Assembly: GCF_947496775.1 (NCBI RefSeq)
Contig: NZ_CANMDU010000012.1
Coordinates: 1-64,000 of the forward strand
Direction: 5' to 3'
DNA from: an uncultured Maribacter sp.
Lineage (GTDB): Bacteria > Bacteroidota > Bacteroidia > Flavobacteriales > Flavobacteriaceae
Length of the DNA: 64,000 bases
Made by a program: the position numbers and the translations under genes. Within the stretch, counting starts at the first letter, position 1. The number at the start of each line of letters is the position of its first letter. Of this stretch, positions 16,178 through 23,530 are shown piece after piece. A model generated the notes under the pieces. That model was not told the origin of the DNA and did not search any database. It worked only from the letters and a program-made list of their open reading frames with translations.

Positions 16178-17326
16178 ATGCTATCTGATGAAAAAAAAAT
16201 AGAATTGTGTGAAGCTATATTGAAAAGTAAAACTTTTCAAAAATCACCTAAAAGCAGTGCTTTATTAAGATATTTGGTAAAAACAAGTATTAATGGCGAT
16301 ATAGTAAAAGAAGATATTATTGATCTTGAGTTTTTCGGAGACCGCCCTACTACAGACAAAAACAGCACGCGTGTTAGGGTAAATGTTTATAATCTTAGAA
16401 AAAAACTAAATGATTATTACAAAACAGAAGGGCAACTACTACATTGGTTAATAAAAATAGATAAAGGGCAATATAATGTTCGGTTTGAAAAAAGAAAAGC
16501 GAAAGAACGCTTAACATCGTTTATTACAATAAAAAATAGTATCCCATATTTATTTACTGCGTTAATCTGCTCTTTTTTTATTCTAAAAAATTTGCCAAAT
16601 AAACCTCCTAGAATTTGGGAAGGTTTTTTTTTAGAAGAAAAGCAAAACACATTATTTATTGGAGATGCTTATGGAATTAAAGGAAAAACAATTACTGGAA
16701 AAGAAGGATGGACAAGAGATTATTCCATTAAGAATATTGATGACTATTATAAGTTACTTGAAAAAAAACCTGAATTAAAAGATATTACAAAGCCTTCTGA
16801 TTACAATTACATTACAGGAATGGGCGCGGAATCATCTCATGACCTCATGCGTTTATTCGCTGAGTTTAACAGTGATTTTACCATTAGATACTCTTCAAGT
16901 TCTTCCTTTATGGATATTAAAAAAGGTAATTTAATTTACGTTGGTCCATTTAAGAATGAAAATAAATTCATATCTATATTTAATGAGGAAAATCCTTATT
17001 TTAAATTAAATGGAAAAGACATTGTATTTTCTAATCATAAAAATATTCCGAACAAAACCATTAGCTATTCCGATTTTAAGAACGACAGGGATATAGCCGT
17101 TGTATCTAGAATTCCTAGTGGACAAAATAACGAGAGTTTCATATTTTTTTCTAACCATGACATGGGAGTAAAAGCAACCATAAATTATTTTACCAATAAA
17201 GATTCCGTAAAAGCTTTTGATAAAAAATATTTAAAAGGAAAACAATACTTTACCAGTATTTTTTATGCTTATGGAAAAAATAGAACAAACTTAAAATTAG
17301 AAACTTTAATGGTAGTACCCTTTTAG
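16178..17326 (+). CDS. Membrane-bound one-component regulator: winged helix, single span, extracytoplasmic domain
   Basis: From MLSDEKKIELCEAI the protein has 382 residues. Residues about 25-103 resemble an OmpR/ToxR-type winged helix: SALLRYLVKTSINGD, VRVNVYNLRKKLNDYY (recognition helix) and IKIDKGQYNV (wing). This N-terminal module is known from large Acidobacteria-type regulators with the pattern VRVxxxxLRxKLxxYY. One hydrophobic span lies at about 119-138. The remaining 240 residues should be outside the cytoplasm and contain DIKKGNLIYVGPFKNENKF and AVVSRIPSGQNNESFIFFS. The topology is that of ToxR/CadC. A longer start at 16091 adds 29 atypical residues and would put the TAACG repeats inside the gene. 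It probably controls the divergent GH105 lipoprotein. The ligand is unknown. Confidence 0.7.
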   Translation: MLSDEKKIELCEAILKSKTFQKSPKSSALLRYLVKTSINGDIVKEDIIDLEFFGDRPTTDKNSTRVRVNVYNLRKKLNDYYKTEGQLLHWLIKIDKGQYNVRFEKRKAKERLTSFITIKNSIPYLFTALICSFFILKNLPNKPPRIWEGFFLEEKQNTLFIGDAYGIKGKTITGKEGWTRDYSIKNIDDYYKLLEKKPELKDITKPSDYNYITGMGAESSHDLMRLFAEFNSDFTIRYSSSSSFMDIKKGNLIYVGPFKNENKFISIFNEENPYFKLNGKDIVFSNHKNIPNKTISYSDFKNDRDIAVVSRIPSGQNNESFIFFSNHDMGVKATINYFTNKDSVKAFDKKYLKGKQYFTSIFYAYGKNRTNLKLETLMVVPF

Positions 17327-17523
17327 TTATGTTTACGAACTCTTCTCAAGACTGAAAACTAATAAAAAAAATCTTATAGTGTAACCATAGATTTTTTGCA
17401 TACCAGAAAGTAATTTTACCTTTCTAATTTCTCCTAATAATAATTCCCATTTATTTGCTCTTTTCCTTTGAGAGTAAATAATAGTTAAATTGTTTCCCCT
17501 ACTTAAAAACACTCATCAAGCAA

Positions 17524-17553
17524 AAAACCAGAAAACTAATATTTTCTGGTTTT
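17524..17553. terminator. Bidirectional terminator
   Basis: AAAACCAGAAAA (17524-17535) and TTTTCTGGTTTT (17542-17553) form a perfect 12-bp stem around a 6-nt loop, with T runs in both directions. It serves the regulator gene from the left and the FKBP gene from the right. The rest of the 17327-17577 gap shows nothing else. Confidence 0.8.
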
Positions 17554-17577
17554 TAAAATTTATTCAAGTTTATGTTC

Positions 17578-18429
17578 TTAATTGGTATCTGCATCTAAAT
17601 AATCGGGAGTACCATCTTCATCTGCATCATCATTAAGCAAATATCCATCCCCATTGGAGTCTTCGTCAATAGATGCCACACCATCATTATCATGATCCTG
17701 TTCTTCTGTAGTAATCAAATCAAATTTAAATATTAAAGGACTATATGCACCAATAGAAGAACCCGATGGTGGAGTATCAAAATACCCCAATCCAGATGGC
17801 ATTATTACCATACCTATTCCAAACCCTTCCGCTGTAAAAGTTCCATCTTCATTAGAAATTACATTAGTGCTAGGTTTTAAAAAGGTCAATCCTTCTGTAA
17901 ATCCTCTGGCTCCTGTAGCCTGTATATTAGATAAATCGAACCAAAACGGTATGTTATAATTTGATTCATCAAAAACCTCACCACTTAACTTAAATCCCTG
18001 ATACCGAACATAAGCCGAATCACCTGCCGTTGCTGTTTCTTTACTATTATCTCCACCTTCTCTAACTGTTAAAAAATATATTTTATGATCAACATCTCCT
18101 TCGTCTTCTAATACTCTAAACCTACTGGAAGAAACTTTAACTGTTTTAAAATCTACTTGATCAAATAATGGAGTTTTATTCGCATTATCTCCTGTTATTT
18201 CCCCAATTTGTATTTTATAATCAAAATCAACAGGTGGATTTGCAAACTCCTCATAATTATAAAAGTGTGTTTTTAAGTACTCTACTATTTCCGCATCATT
18301 CTCTAATGCTACTTCACTCAATAATCTTTGTTCAACCTCGTTAACTCCGCCATCATCATCATCATTATTACAAGAACAAGCAAATATAGAAATTGCTACT
18401 AGCACTAAAATTTTATTCCATTTCATCAA
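17578..18429 (-). CDS. FKBP-type peptidyl-prolyl isomerase lipoprotein with C-terminal Asp-rich calcium-binding-like repeats
   Basis: Begins with a lipoprotein signal (VAISIFACSC) followed by NNDDDDGG. The central region (about 120-235) resembles an FKBP domain: ATAGDSAYVRYQGFKLSGEVFDES, then FTEGLTFLKPS and FGIGMVIMPSGLGYF; these are the sequences that normally form the active-site pocket. The last 45 residues, from DHDNDGVASIDEDSNGDG to DEDGTPDYLDADTN, are typical thrombospondin type 3-like calcium-binding repeats. Gliding or surface-exposed FKBP lipoproteins of this layout are common in flavobacteria. Likely outer-membrane anchored, assisting folding of exported proteins; whether it retains isomerase activity is not clear from sequence. 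Confidence 0.8.
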   Translation of the reverse strand: MMKWNKILVLVAISIFACSCNNDDDDGGVNEVEQRLLSEVALENDAEIVEYLKTHFYNYEEFANPPVDFDYKIQIGEITGDNANKTPLFDQVDFKTVKVSSSRFRVLEDEGDVDHKIYFLTVREGGDNSKETATAGDSAYVRYQGFKLSGEVFDESNYNIPFWFDLSNIQATGARGFTEGLTFLKPSTNVISNEDGTFTAEGFGIGMVIMPSGLGYFDTPPSGSSIGAYSPLIFKFDLITTEEQDHDNDGVASIDEDSNGDGYLLNDDADEDGTPDYLDADTN

Positions 18430-18465
18430 AAAAATATTTTAAAGGCCGAAGATACAATTTTCCCT

Positions 18466-18473
18466 TATTTTTG
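18466..18473 (+). promoter_or_regulatory. -7 element upstream of the S4-domain gene
   Basis: TATTTTTG matches TAnnTTTG 33 nt before the ATG at 18507. No good TTG is seen 17-23 nt upstream, so only the -7 half is supported. Confidence 0.35.
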
Positions 18474-18506
18474 TAGAGTACGTTAACAAAGAATTTTAAT
18501 TCAAAA

Positions 18507-18878
18507 ATGCGCATAGACAAATACTTATGGAGTACCCGGTACTTTAAAACTAGAAATATTGCTACTACTGCATGTAAAAAAGGTCACATAAAAGTAAACG
18601 AACAAGTAGTAAAACCTTCTAGAGAAGTATTTCCTATGGATAAATTAATTGTTCGCAAGAATCAAATTAATTATGAGCTTACCGTTCTAGATATTCCGAA
18701 AAGTCGCGTTGGTGCTAAGCTGGTAGACATATACAGAAAAGATACTACACCAAAAGAAGCTTTTATACATGATGAATTGCTACAACATGCTAAAGATCAT
18801 TATAGAAAGAAAGGAACTGGTAGGCCAACCAAAAAAGACCGAAGAGAAATTGAAGACTATTTAGATGAATCTGAATAA
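18507..18878 (+). CDS. S4-domain RNA-binding protein, HslR/Hsp15-like
   Basis: The 123-residue protein starts MRIDKYLWSTRYFKTRNIAT, an S4 RNA-binding domain, and continues CKKGHIKVNEQVVKPS. The Lys/Arg-rich tail (KKGTGRPTKKDRREIEDY) is that of the HslR/Hsp15 family, which in E. coli binds stalled 50S subunits carrying nascent chains and helps recycle them. The gene overlaps the next one by 14 nt. Confidence 0.9.
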   Translation: MRIDKYLWSTRYFKTRNIATTACKKGHIKVNEQVVKPSREVFPMDKLIVRKNQINYELTVLDIPKSRVGAKLVDIYRKDTTPKEAFIHDELLQHAKDHYRKKGTGRPTKKDRREIEDYLDESE

Positions 18879-19446
18879 AGAATTTTGGGAAAATAGATAT
18901 AAAAATGAGGATACTGGATGGGATATTGGAAACATTTCTACTCCTTTAAGAGAATATATTACTCAGTTAACAAACAAAAATCTTAAAATTTTAATTCCTG
19001 GAGCAGGTAGAGGGCACGAAGCTATTTATCTTCATGAGCACGGTTTTACTAATGTGTATGTTATTGATATTGCTGAGCAACCTTTAGAATATATTCTAAA
19101 CCACACTTCTAATTTCCCCAAAGAACATTTGATTCAGGATGATTTTTTTAACCTACAAATAGCCGATTTTGATTTAATCCTAGAACAAACTTTCTTTTGC
19201 GCTCTTCATCCGAGCTCACGAAATAAGTATGTAACAACCATGTATAGATTATTAAAGAAGAAAGGAAAATTAGTAGGCCTCTTATTTAATTTTGACTTTG
19301 TAAAAAAAGGCCCTCCATTTGGAGGGAATTTAGAAGAATATAAATCTATATTTTTACCATTGTTTACTATAAAAATTTTAGAAAAAGCATCAAATTCTAT
19401 TTTACCACGAGCAGGTAAGGAACTGTTTTTTATCTTTGAAAAGTAA
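18865..19446 (+). CDS. SAM-dependent methyltransferase, thiopurine methyltransferase (TPMT) family
   Basis: A 193-residue cytosolic class I methyltransferase. The N-terminal FWENRYKNEDTGWDIG, the SAM-binding loop ILIPGAGRGHEAIYLHEHG, the acidic ribose-binding residue in VIDIAEQPL and LILEQTFFCALHP are the standard TPMT signatures. Bacterial members methylate thiol, selenium or tellurium compounds or other small molecules; the substrate is not predictable here. Translationally coupled to the S4 gene by a 14-nt overlap. Confidence 0.9.
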   Translation: MNLNKEFWENRYKNEDTGWDIGNISTPLREYITQLTNKNLKILIPGAGRGHEAIYLHEHGFTNVYVIDIAEQPLEYILNHTSNFPKEHLIQDDFFNLQIADFDLILEQTFFCALHPSSRNKYVTTMYRLLKKKGKLVGLLFNFDFVKKGPPFGGNLEEYKSIFLPLFTIKILEKASNSILPRAGKELFFIFEK

Positions 19447-19460
19447 TTTTAAGTTAGAAC

Positions 19461-19958
19461 ATGGAGAATACAATTTTAAGTCATAAACAAATTCAACATA
19501 AAATAAAGCGTATTTCTTATCAAATATACGAAGCTAACGTAGAAGAAAAAGAGATAATAATTGCTGGTATAGACGGTGTTGGATTAAAACTTGCTAAAAA
19601 AATACAAAGTGTACTTCGTAAAATTACAGATGCAGAAATTGTTTTATGCAAAGTAAATATGAACAAGAAAAATCCGTTAAATAGTGAGGTTAAAACATCT
19701 ATTAGCGTTTCTAACTACGAAAATAAGTCTATTGTTTTGGTCGACGATGTTTTAAATTCTGGTACCACTTTAATTTATGGCGTTCATCATTTCTTAAAAA
19801 CTCCTTTAAAACAATTAAAAACAGCAGTATTAGTTAACAGAAATCATAAAAAATATCCTGTAAAAGCAGATTATAAAGGAATCTCTTTATCTACTTCTTT
19901 ACAAGAACATGTTCATGTTGTTTTAGAAGGCAGTAACGATCGTGTGTTTTTAGACTAA
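19461..19958 (+). CDS. Phosphoribosyltransferase family protein, PyrR-like
   Basis: The 165-residue protein has a type I phosphoribosyltransferase fold: IIIAGIDGVGLKLAKKI near the N-terminus and the PRPP-binding motif SIVLVDDVLNSGTTL. It is close in size to PyrR, the pyrimidine attenuator/uracil phosphoribosyltransferase, but the rest of the pyrimidine pathway is not nearby. In flavobacteria this gene is regularly found beside aroK, as here, where the two converge and overlap by 9 nt. The substrate is uncertain. Confidence 0.85.
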   Translation: MENTILSHKQIQHKIKRISYQIYEANVEEKEIIIAGIDGVGLKLAKKIQSVLRKITDAEIVLCKVNMNKKNPLNSEVKTSISVSNYENKSIVLVDDVLNSGTTLIYGVHHFLKTPLKQLKTAVLVNRNHKKYPVKADYKGISLSTSLQEHVHVVLEGSNDRVFLD

Positions 19959-20465
19959 AACATCTGAAATACTTTCTACCACCTCACTAACCGTATTATT
20001 GTGTACATTGATTGTATGATGCGCTTTAGTATAGAAGTAACTCCTCTCGAACATATGCTTGCCAATAAATTCTGGCATTTCTTTATCACTAATATTCTTT
20101 ATTAGAGGTCTATGTTCCTTTTCTAAAGAAAGGCGACTAACAAGTTCCGATATTCCCACTTTAATATAAAACACATTTTCTGTAGCAGAAAGCATTACTT
20201 CCATATTCCCAGTATAACAAGGAGTACCTCCTCCTGTAGAAAGAACTACATTATCTTTATACAAAAGTACTTCTTGCAAATAGTGGAACTCTTTTTTTCT
20301 AAAATAAATTTCCCCTTTTTGCTCAAAAATTTCTGGAATAGTTTTTCCTTCTGATTCTTCTATATATTCGTCTAAATCTATAAAGTTAAGATTCTTATTT
20401 TTTGCAAGTAACTTACCTACAGTAGTTTTACCACTACCCATATACCCCACTAAAACAATTTTCAT
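19950..20465 (-). CDS. aroK: Shikimate kinase
   Basis: Phosphorylates shikimate at the 3-hydroxyl, step five of the shikimate pathway to aromatic amino acids. The 171-residue protein has Walker A GYMGSGKTTVGKLLA, the shikimate-binding DLDEYIE and FRKKEF (the Arg contacts the substrate), GGGTPCY, and the lid region with RPLIKN. Converges with the phosphoribosyltransferase gene. Confidence 0.95.
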   Translation of the reverse strand: MKIVLVGYMGSGKTTVGKLLAKNKNLNFIDLDEYIEESEGKTIPEIFEQKGEIYFRKKEFHYLQEVLLYKDNVVLSTGGGTPCYTGNMEVMLSATENVFYIKVGISELVSRLSLEKEHRPLIKNISDKEMPEFIGKHMFERSYFYTKAHHTINVHNNTVSEVVESISDVLV

Positions 20466-20571
20466 TTAGCTTATTTTTATGCAAAATTCAGCTAATTAAT
20501 AACCATTTCAAAGAATTTTAAAATTTCTTTAAAATACACTTGTAAAATTAATTAAACGTATTATATTTGCA

Positions 20572-20579
20572 CCCGCATT
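20572..20579 (+). promoter_or_regulatory. -7 element upstream of the first tRNA-Lys
   Basis: TATATTTG, a full TAnnTTTG match, lies 25 nt before the tRNA. The nearest TTG (20540-20542) is 29 nt away, longer than usual, so the -33 element is uncertain. Confidence 0.5.
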
Positions 20580-20604
20580 AAGGATTTTAGTTCTTTAAAA
20601 TTAT

Positions 20605-20677
20605 GACCTGGTAGCTCAGTTGGTAGAGCATCTCCCTTTTAAGGAGAGGGTCCTGGGTTCGAGCCCCAGCCAGGTCA
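20605..20677 (+). tRNA. tRNA-Lys (TTT), copy 1
   Basis: A 73-nt cloverleaf: acceptor GACCTGG/CCAGGTC, D-arm with AGCTCAGTTGGTAGAGC, anticodon stem TCTCC/GGAGA with loop CTTTTAA (anticodon TTT), and T-arm CTGGG-TTCGAGC-CCCAG. The discriminator is A; CCA is not encoded. It is followed by a terminator at 20692-20715. Confidence 0.97.
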
Positions 20678-20691
20678 CAGATTATTAAAAG

Positions 20692-20715
20692 CCTCTTTAA
20701 AAAAGAGGTTTTTTT
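20692..20715 (+). terminator. Terminator after tRNA-Lys copy 1
   Basis: CCTCTTT (20692-20698) pairs with AAAGAGG (20702-20708) and is followed by seven T residues. It stands between the two tRNA-Lys copies. Confidence 0.7.
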
Positions 20716-20773
20716 ATATAAATATGTGAGCTGTTTTTATAAACACAAACATGCTAAGTTCTTTTAAAATTAT

Positions 20774-20846
20774 GACCTGGTAGCTCAGTTGGTAGAGCAT
20801 CTCCCTTTTAAGGAGAGGGTCCTGGGTTCGAGCCCCAGCCAGGTCA
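20774..20846 (+). tRNA. tRNA-Lys (TTT), copy 2
   Basis: Identical in sequence to the copy at 20605-20677 over all 73 nt, with a near-identical 15-nt upstream flank (TTCTTTTAAAATTAT here, one T fewer in copy 1). The two are tandem duplicates with a 169-bp period. No TAnnTTTG is visible in the 58 nt between the first terminator and this copy. Confidence 0.97.
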
Positions 20847-20860
20847 CTACAAAACCAAAA

Positions 20861-20897
20861 AACCTTTATGAGTTAGTAACTCTTAGAGGTTTTTTTA
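20861..20897 (+). terminator. Terminator after tRNA-Lys copy 2
   Basis: AACCTTTATGAGTT (20861-20874) pairs, with one G-T pair and one mismatch, with AACTCTTAGAGGTT (20878-20891), followed by a T run. It differs in sequence from the first terminator, so it was not duplicated with the tRNA. Confidence 0.65.
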
Positions 20898-20963
20898 TTT
20901 TGCAACTTCTTTTATTCCGAAATACGATATTGCTATATTTAATAAAGTAGTACGGCTTAATGT

Positions 20964-21821
20964 CTAGCTTAAAGTTTTACATGCTTTAAGTAAACTATCC
21001 TTCCAATTAGGAATTTCAATTTTTAAAGCTTCTTTTATTTTAGCTTTATCTAAAACACTAAAGTTTGGTCTTTGCGCAGGTAACGGGTATTCTTTACTAG
21101 GGATTGGATGAACTTTTACTGAAATATTACTAATTTCAAAAATTGCTGTAGCAAAATCATACCAGCTAGCTGTGCCCTCATTACTATAATTATAAATACC
21201 ATAATCTGTATTTTCTTTTACAATAAAAAGCAATAACACTTCTGCCAAATCTTTAGCGTAAGTCGGTGTTCCTATTTGGTCATTAACTACAGAAAGTTCT
21301 TCTTTTTCTTTGCCTAGTTTCAACATGGATTTCATAAAATTATGTCCATATTCTGAATAGAGCCATGATGTTCTAATTATAAAATATTTAAACGTATTAT
21401 TCTTAATTTCTTTCTCTCCAAATAGTTTTGTACTCCCATAAACACTCAAGGGTTCTTCTATATCCTCCTCTGTGTAAGGAACTCTTTTAATTCCGTTAAA
21501 AACAAAATCGGTCGATATATGTAAGAGCATAGTACCATGCTTTTTACAGGCAATGGCCAAATTTTTTGAACCAATATGATTTACTGAAATAGCTTTTTCT
21601 TTTTCCTTCTCTGCATTATCTACATGAGTATACGCGGCACAATTAATGCAATAATCGTAAGTTCCACACTCCAATTCTTTAGAAACAGCTTCTTCATCCG
21701 CAATATTTAACTCCAAAGAATTCCTATATACAAAAGTAAAGTCTTCGGCATATTTAGAAGAAACATCTTTAATGCATCTTGCTAATTGTCCATCACCCCC
21801 TGTTACTAGTATTTTTTTCAT
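20964..21821 (-). CDS. rfbD: dTDP-4-dehydrorhamnose reductase-like
   Basis: Short-chain dehydrogenase of the RmlD family, 285 residues, reducing dTDP-4-dehydrorhamnose to dTDP-L-rhamnose. Seen: the N-terminal NAD(P) loop VTGGDGQLARCI, the substrate segment NCAAYTHVDNAE, HISTDFVFNG, and the catalytic YxxxK in VYGSTKLFGE. rfbA, rfbB and rfbC are not adjacent, so a role in another deoxysugar path is possible. Its loop is GGDGQL rather than the usual GxxGQL, a minor change. It is divergent from the P450 gene with 220 bp between them. Confidence 0.88.
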   Translation of the reverse strand: MKKILVTGGDGQLARCIKDVSSKYAEDFTFVYRNSLELNIADEEAVSKELECGTYDYCINCAAYTHVDNAEKEKEKAISVNHIGSKNLAIACKKHGTMLLHISTDFVFNGIKRVPYTEEDIEEPLSVYGSTKLFGEKEIKNNTFKYFIIRTSWLYSEYGHNFMKSMLKLGKEKEELSVVNDQIGTPTYAKDLAEVLLLFIVKENTDYGIYNYSNEGTASWYDFATAIFEISNISVKVHPIPSKEYPLPAQRPNFSVLDKAKIKEALKIEIPNWKDSLLKACKTLS

Positions 21822-21983
21822 ATCAAGAACTTAAAAAACCAAAACTAAGATTTTAAAATTATTAATTGTAATACAACCAATTAATACTATAATTTTTATC
21901 CAAGACTAATTAAAAAACACGGTTATACAATATCGTTTATAAATTGGTCAATATAGATAACTTTATGTGATTTAATATTTTCA

Positions 21984-22012
21984 ATTTTTGCTGTACAGAG
22001 AGAGTCGTACAA
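21984..22012 (+). promoter_or_regulatory. Candidate P450-operon promoter and operator
   Basis: AATTTTTG (21984-21991) is one base from TAnnTTTG. Immediately after it, TGTAC (21993-21997) and GTACA (22008-22012) form an inverted repeat with a 10-nt spacer, covering the expected transcription start. This layout would suit a repressor. The arms are only 5 bp, so the assignment is tentative. Confidence 0.3.
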
Positions 22013-22042
22013 ACAATAGATAAAGATTTAACCGTAAAAAAT

Positions 22043-23206
22043 ATGGAAAAAAGCAAACTAACTGATCCATTTGAGAAAGCTAGATTAGAAACTGGTCTTG
22101 GAGAAATGAACGATCAAAATGATCCAGTAACGATGCTTTTACGACATAAAGATGTGCGTAAAAGTGCGCATAATTATAAAACGTTTCAATCTGGTGCAAC
22201 ACCAGGCCGTATTGTTATTCCTTCTGAAGTAGATATTAGAGATACGCGCCAAATTCCATTTGAAGTTGACCCACCTGAACATAAAGATTATAGAGCTATT
22301 ATAGAACCATGGTTTAGAAGACCATTACAAGCGGAATATGAAAAGAAATTAACTGCAATTATAACGTCTATAGTAGAGCATGCTCTTACCAAAGAAAGTA
22401 TAGAAGTGGTTACTGAATTTTCTTTACCATTACAATCTAATGCATTAACATTACTAATTAATAGTGATGCTTCTGAGGCCGAAACATGGATTTCTTGGGG
22501 AACACATGTATTTAGAAGTGAAGGAGAAGCTTTAGATGGTGATAAAGCAACGGTTTTGTACGATTATATAGAAAATCAAATTGAAGAAGCAATTAATAGC
22601 CCTTCTGAAAATTTATTTACAAAACTTGTAAATTCTGAGTTTCAGGGAAGAAAGCTTACAAAGGAAGAAATTAAAGGCATTATGGTCTTAACTTTCGCTG
22701 GCGGTAGAGACACGGTTATTAATGCTGTAACCAATTCAATAGCTTATTTTTCAGAGCACCCAGAATCTTTACAACGCATTCAAAAAGAACCAGAAATAAT
22801 AGGTAATGCTGTGGAAGAGTTAATTCGCTATTTTTCGCCTTTAACGCAAATGGGACGCGTAGTTACCGAAGATACATATGTATGCGAACATGCAGCTAAG
22901 GCTAATAGTCGCGTTTCTTTATGCTGGGCATCAGCAAACAGAGATGAAAAAGTTTTTGAAAATCCAAATGAGATTATTCTAGACAGAAAAATTAATCCGC
23001 ATGTAGGTTTTGGCTTTAGTCACCATAACTGTTTAGGTGCTACTCATGCTCGCCAAATAATGCGCATATTATTAAAAACATTATCTAACAAAATACAATC
23101 TATAGACATTTTAGATTACAAAGAAAACATAGAAGATTTAGACCAATTTAAGCGCAAAGTTGGTTATGACAGTATCCACGTAAAATTTAATCCTAAAACT
23201 ATTTAA
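22043..23206 (+). CDS. Cytochrome P450, candidate 6-O-methyl-D-galactose demethylase
   Basis: Soluble bacterial class I P450 of 387 residues. Heme ligand Cys330 lies in FGFSHHNCLG; the K-helix ExxR is Glu259-Leu-Ile-Arg262; the I-helix oxygen-binding motif is AGGRDT. The gene starts a three-gene operon: ferredoxin follows after 15 nt and its reductase overlaps that by one base, so the electron chain NADH - FAD reductase - [2Fe-2S] - P450 is complete. In Zobellia galactanivorans and Formosa agariphila an equivalent trio oxidatively removes the methyl group from 6-O-methyl-D-galactose of porphyran, releasing formaldehyde. The nearby sulfatase and aldose epimerase genes fit this, but no agarase or porphyranase is in the window. 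P450 identity is certain; the substrate is inferred. Confidence 0.9.
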   Translation: MEKSKLTDPFEKARLETGLGEMNDQNDPVTMLLRHKDVRKSAHNYKTFQSGATPGRIVIPSEVDIRDTRQIPFEVDPPEHKDYRAIIEPWFRRPLQAEYEKKLTAIITSIVEHALTKESIEVVTEFSLPLQSNALTLLINSDASEAETWISWGTHVFRSEGEALDGDKATVLYDYIENQIEEAINSPSENLFTKLVNSEFQGRKLTKEEIKGIMVLTFAGGRDTVINAVTNSIAYFSEHPESLQRIQKEPEIIGNAVEELIRYFSPLTQMGRVVTEDTYVCEHAAKANSRVSLCWASANRDEKVFENPNEIILDRKINPHVGFGFSHHNCLGATHARQIMRILLKTLSNKIQSIDILDYKENIEDLDQFKRKVGYDSIHVKFNPKTI

Positions 23207-23221
23207 AACAACTACTCTATT

Positions 23222-23530
23222 ATGGCAAAAATTACATTTATAACAAGCGACAACGAAAAAATAACCCTAGAAGGAACTACTGGTTCTGTAATGGCTTTAG
23301 CTGTTGAAAATAATATTAAAGGTATTGACGGAGATTGTGGTGGTGTTTGCTCCTGCGCCACTTGTCATGTACATGTAACCCCTGAAAATATGGCAAAAAC
23401 AGGAGAGGCAAGTGAAATAGAAATGGACATGTTAGAATTAGACGACAATACGGATGAATACAGCCGTCTATGCTGCCAGTTAGAGATAAGTGATGCTATT
23501 GATGGCGTTGTATTGAAAGTTGCAAAATAA
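23222..23530 (+). CDS. [2Fe-2S] ferredoxin, putidaredoxin/adrenodoxin type
   Basis: Electron carrier for the adjacent P450. The 102-residue protein has the vertebrate-type cluster ligands Cys39, Cys45 and Cys48 in CGGVCSCATCHVHV and Cys85 in RLCCQL, spaced almost exactly as in putidaredoxin. It starts 15 nt after the P450 stop and its stop shares a base with the reductase start, so the three proteins are made together. Confidence 0.95.
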   Translation: MAKITFITSDNEKITLEGTTGSVMALAVENNIKGIDGDCGGVCSCATCHVHVTPENMAKTGEASEIEMDMLELDDNTDEYSRLCCQLEISDAIDGVVLKVAK

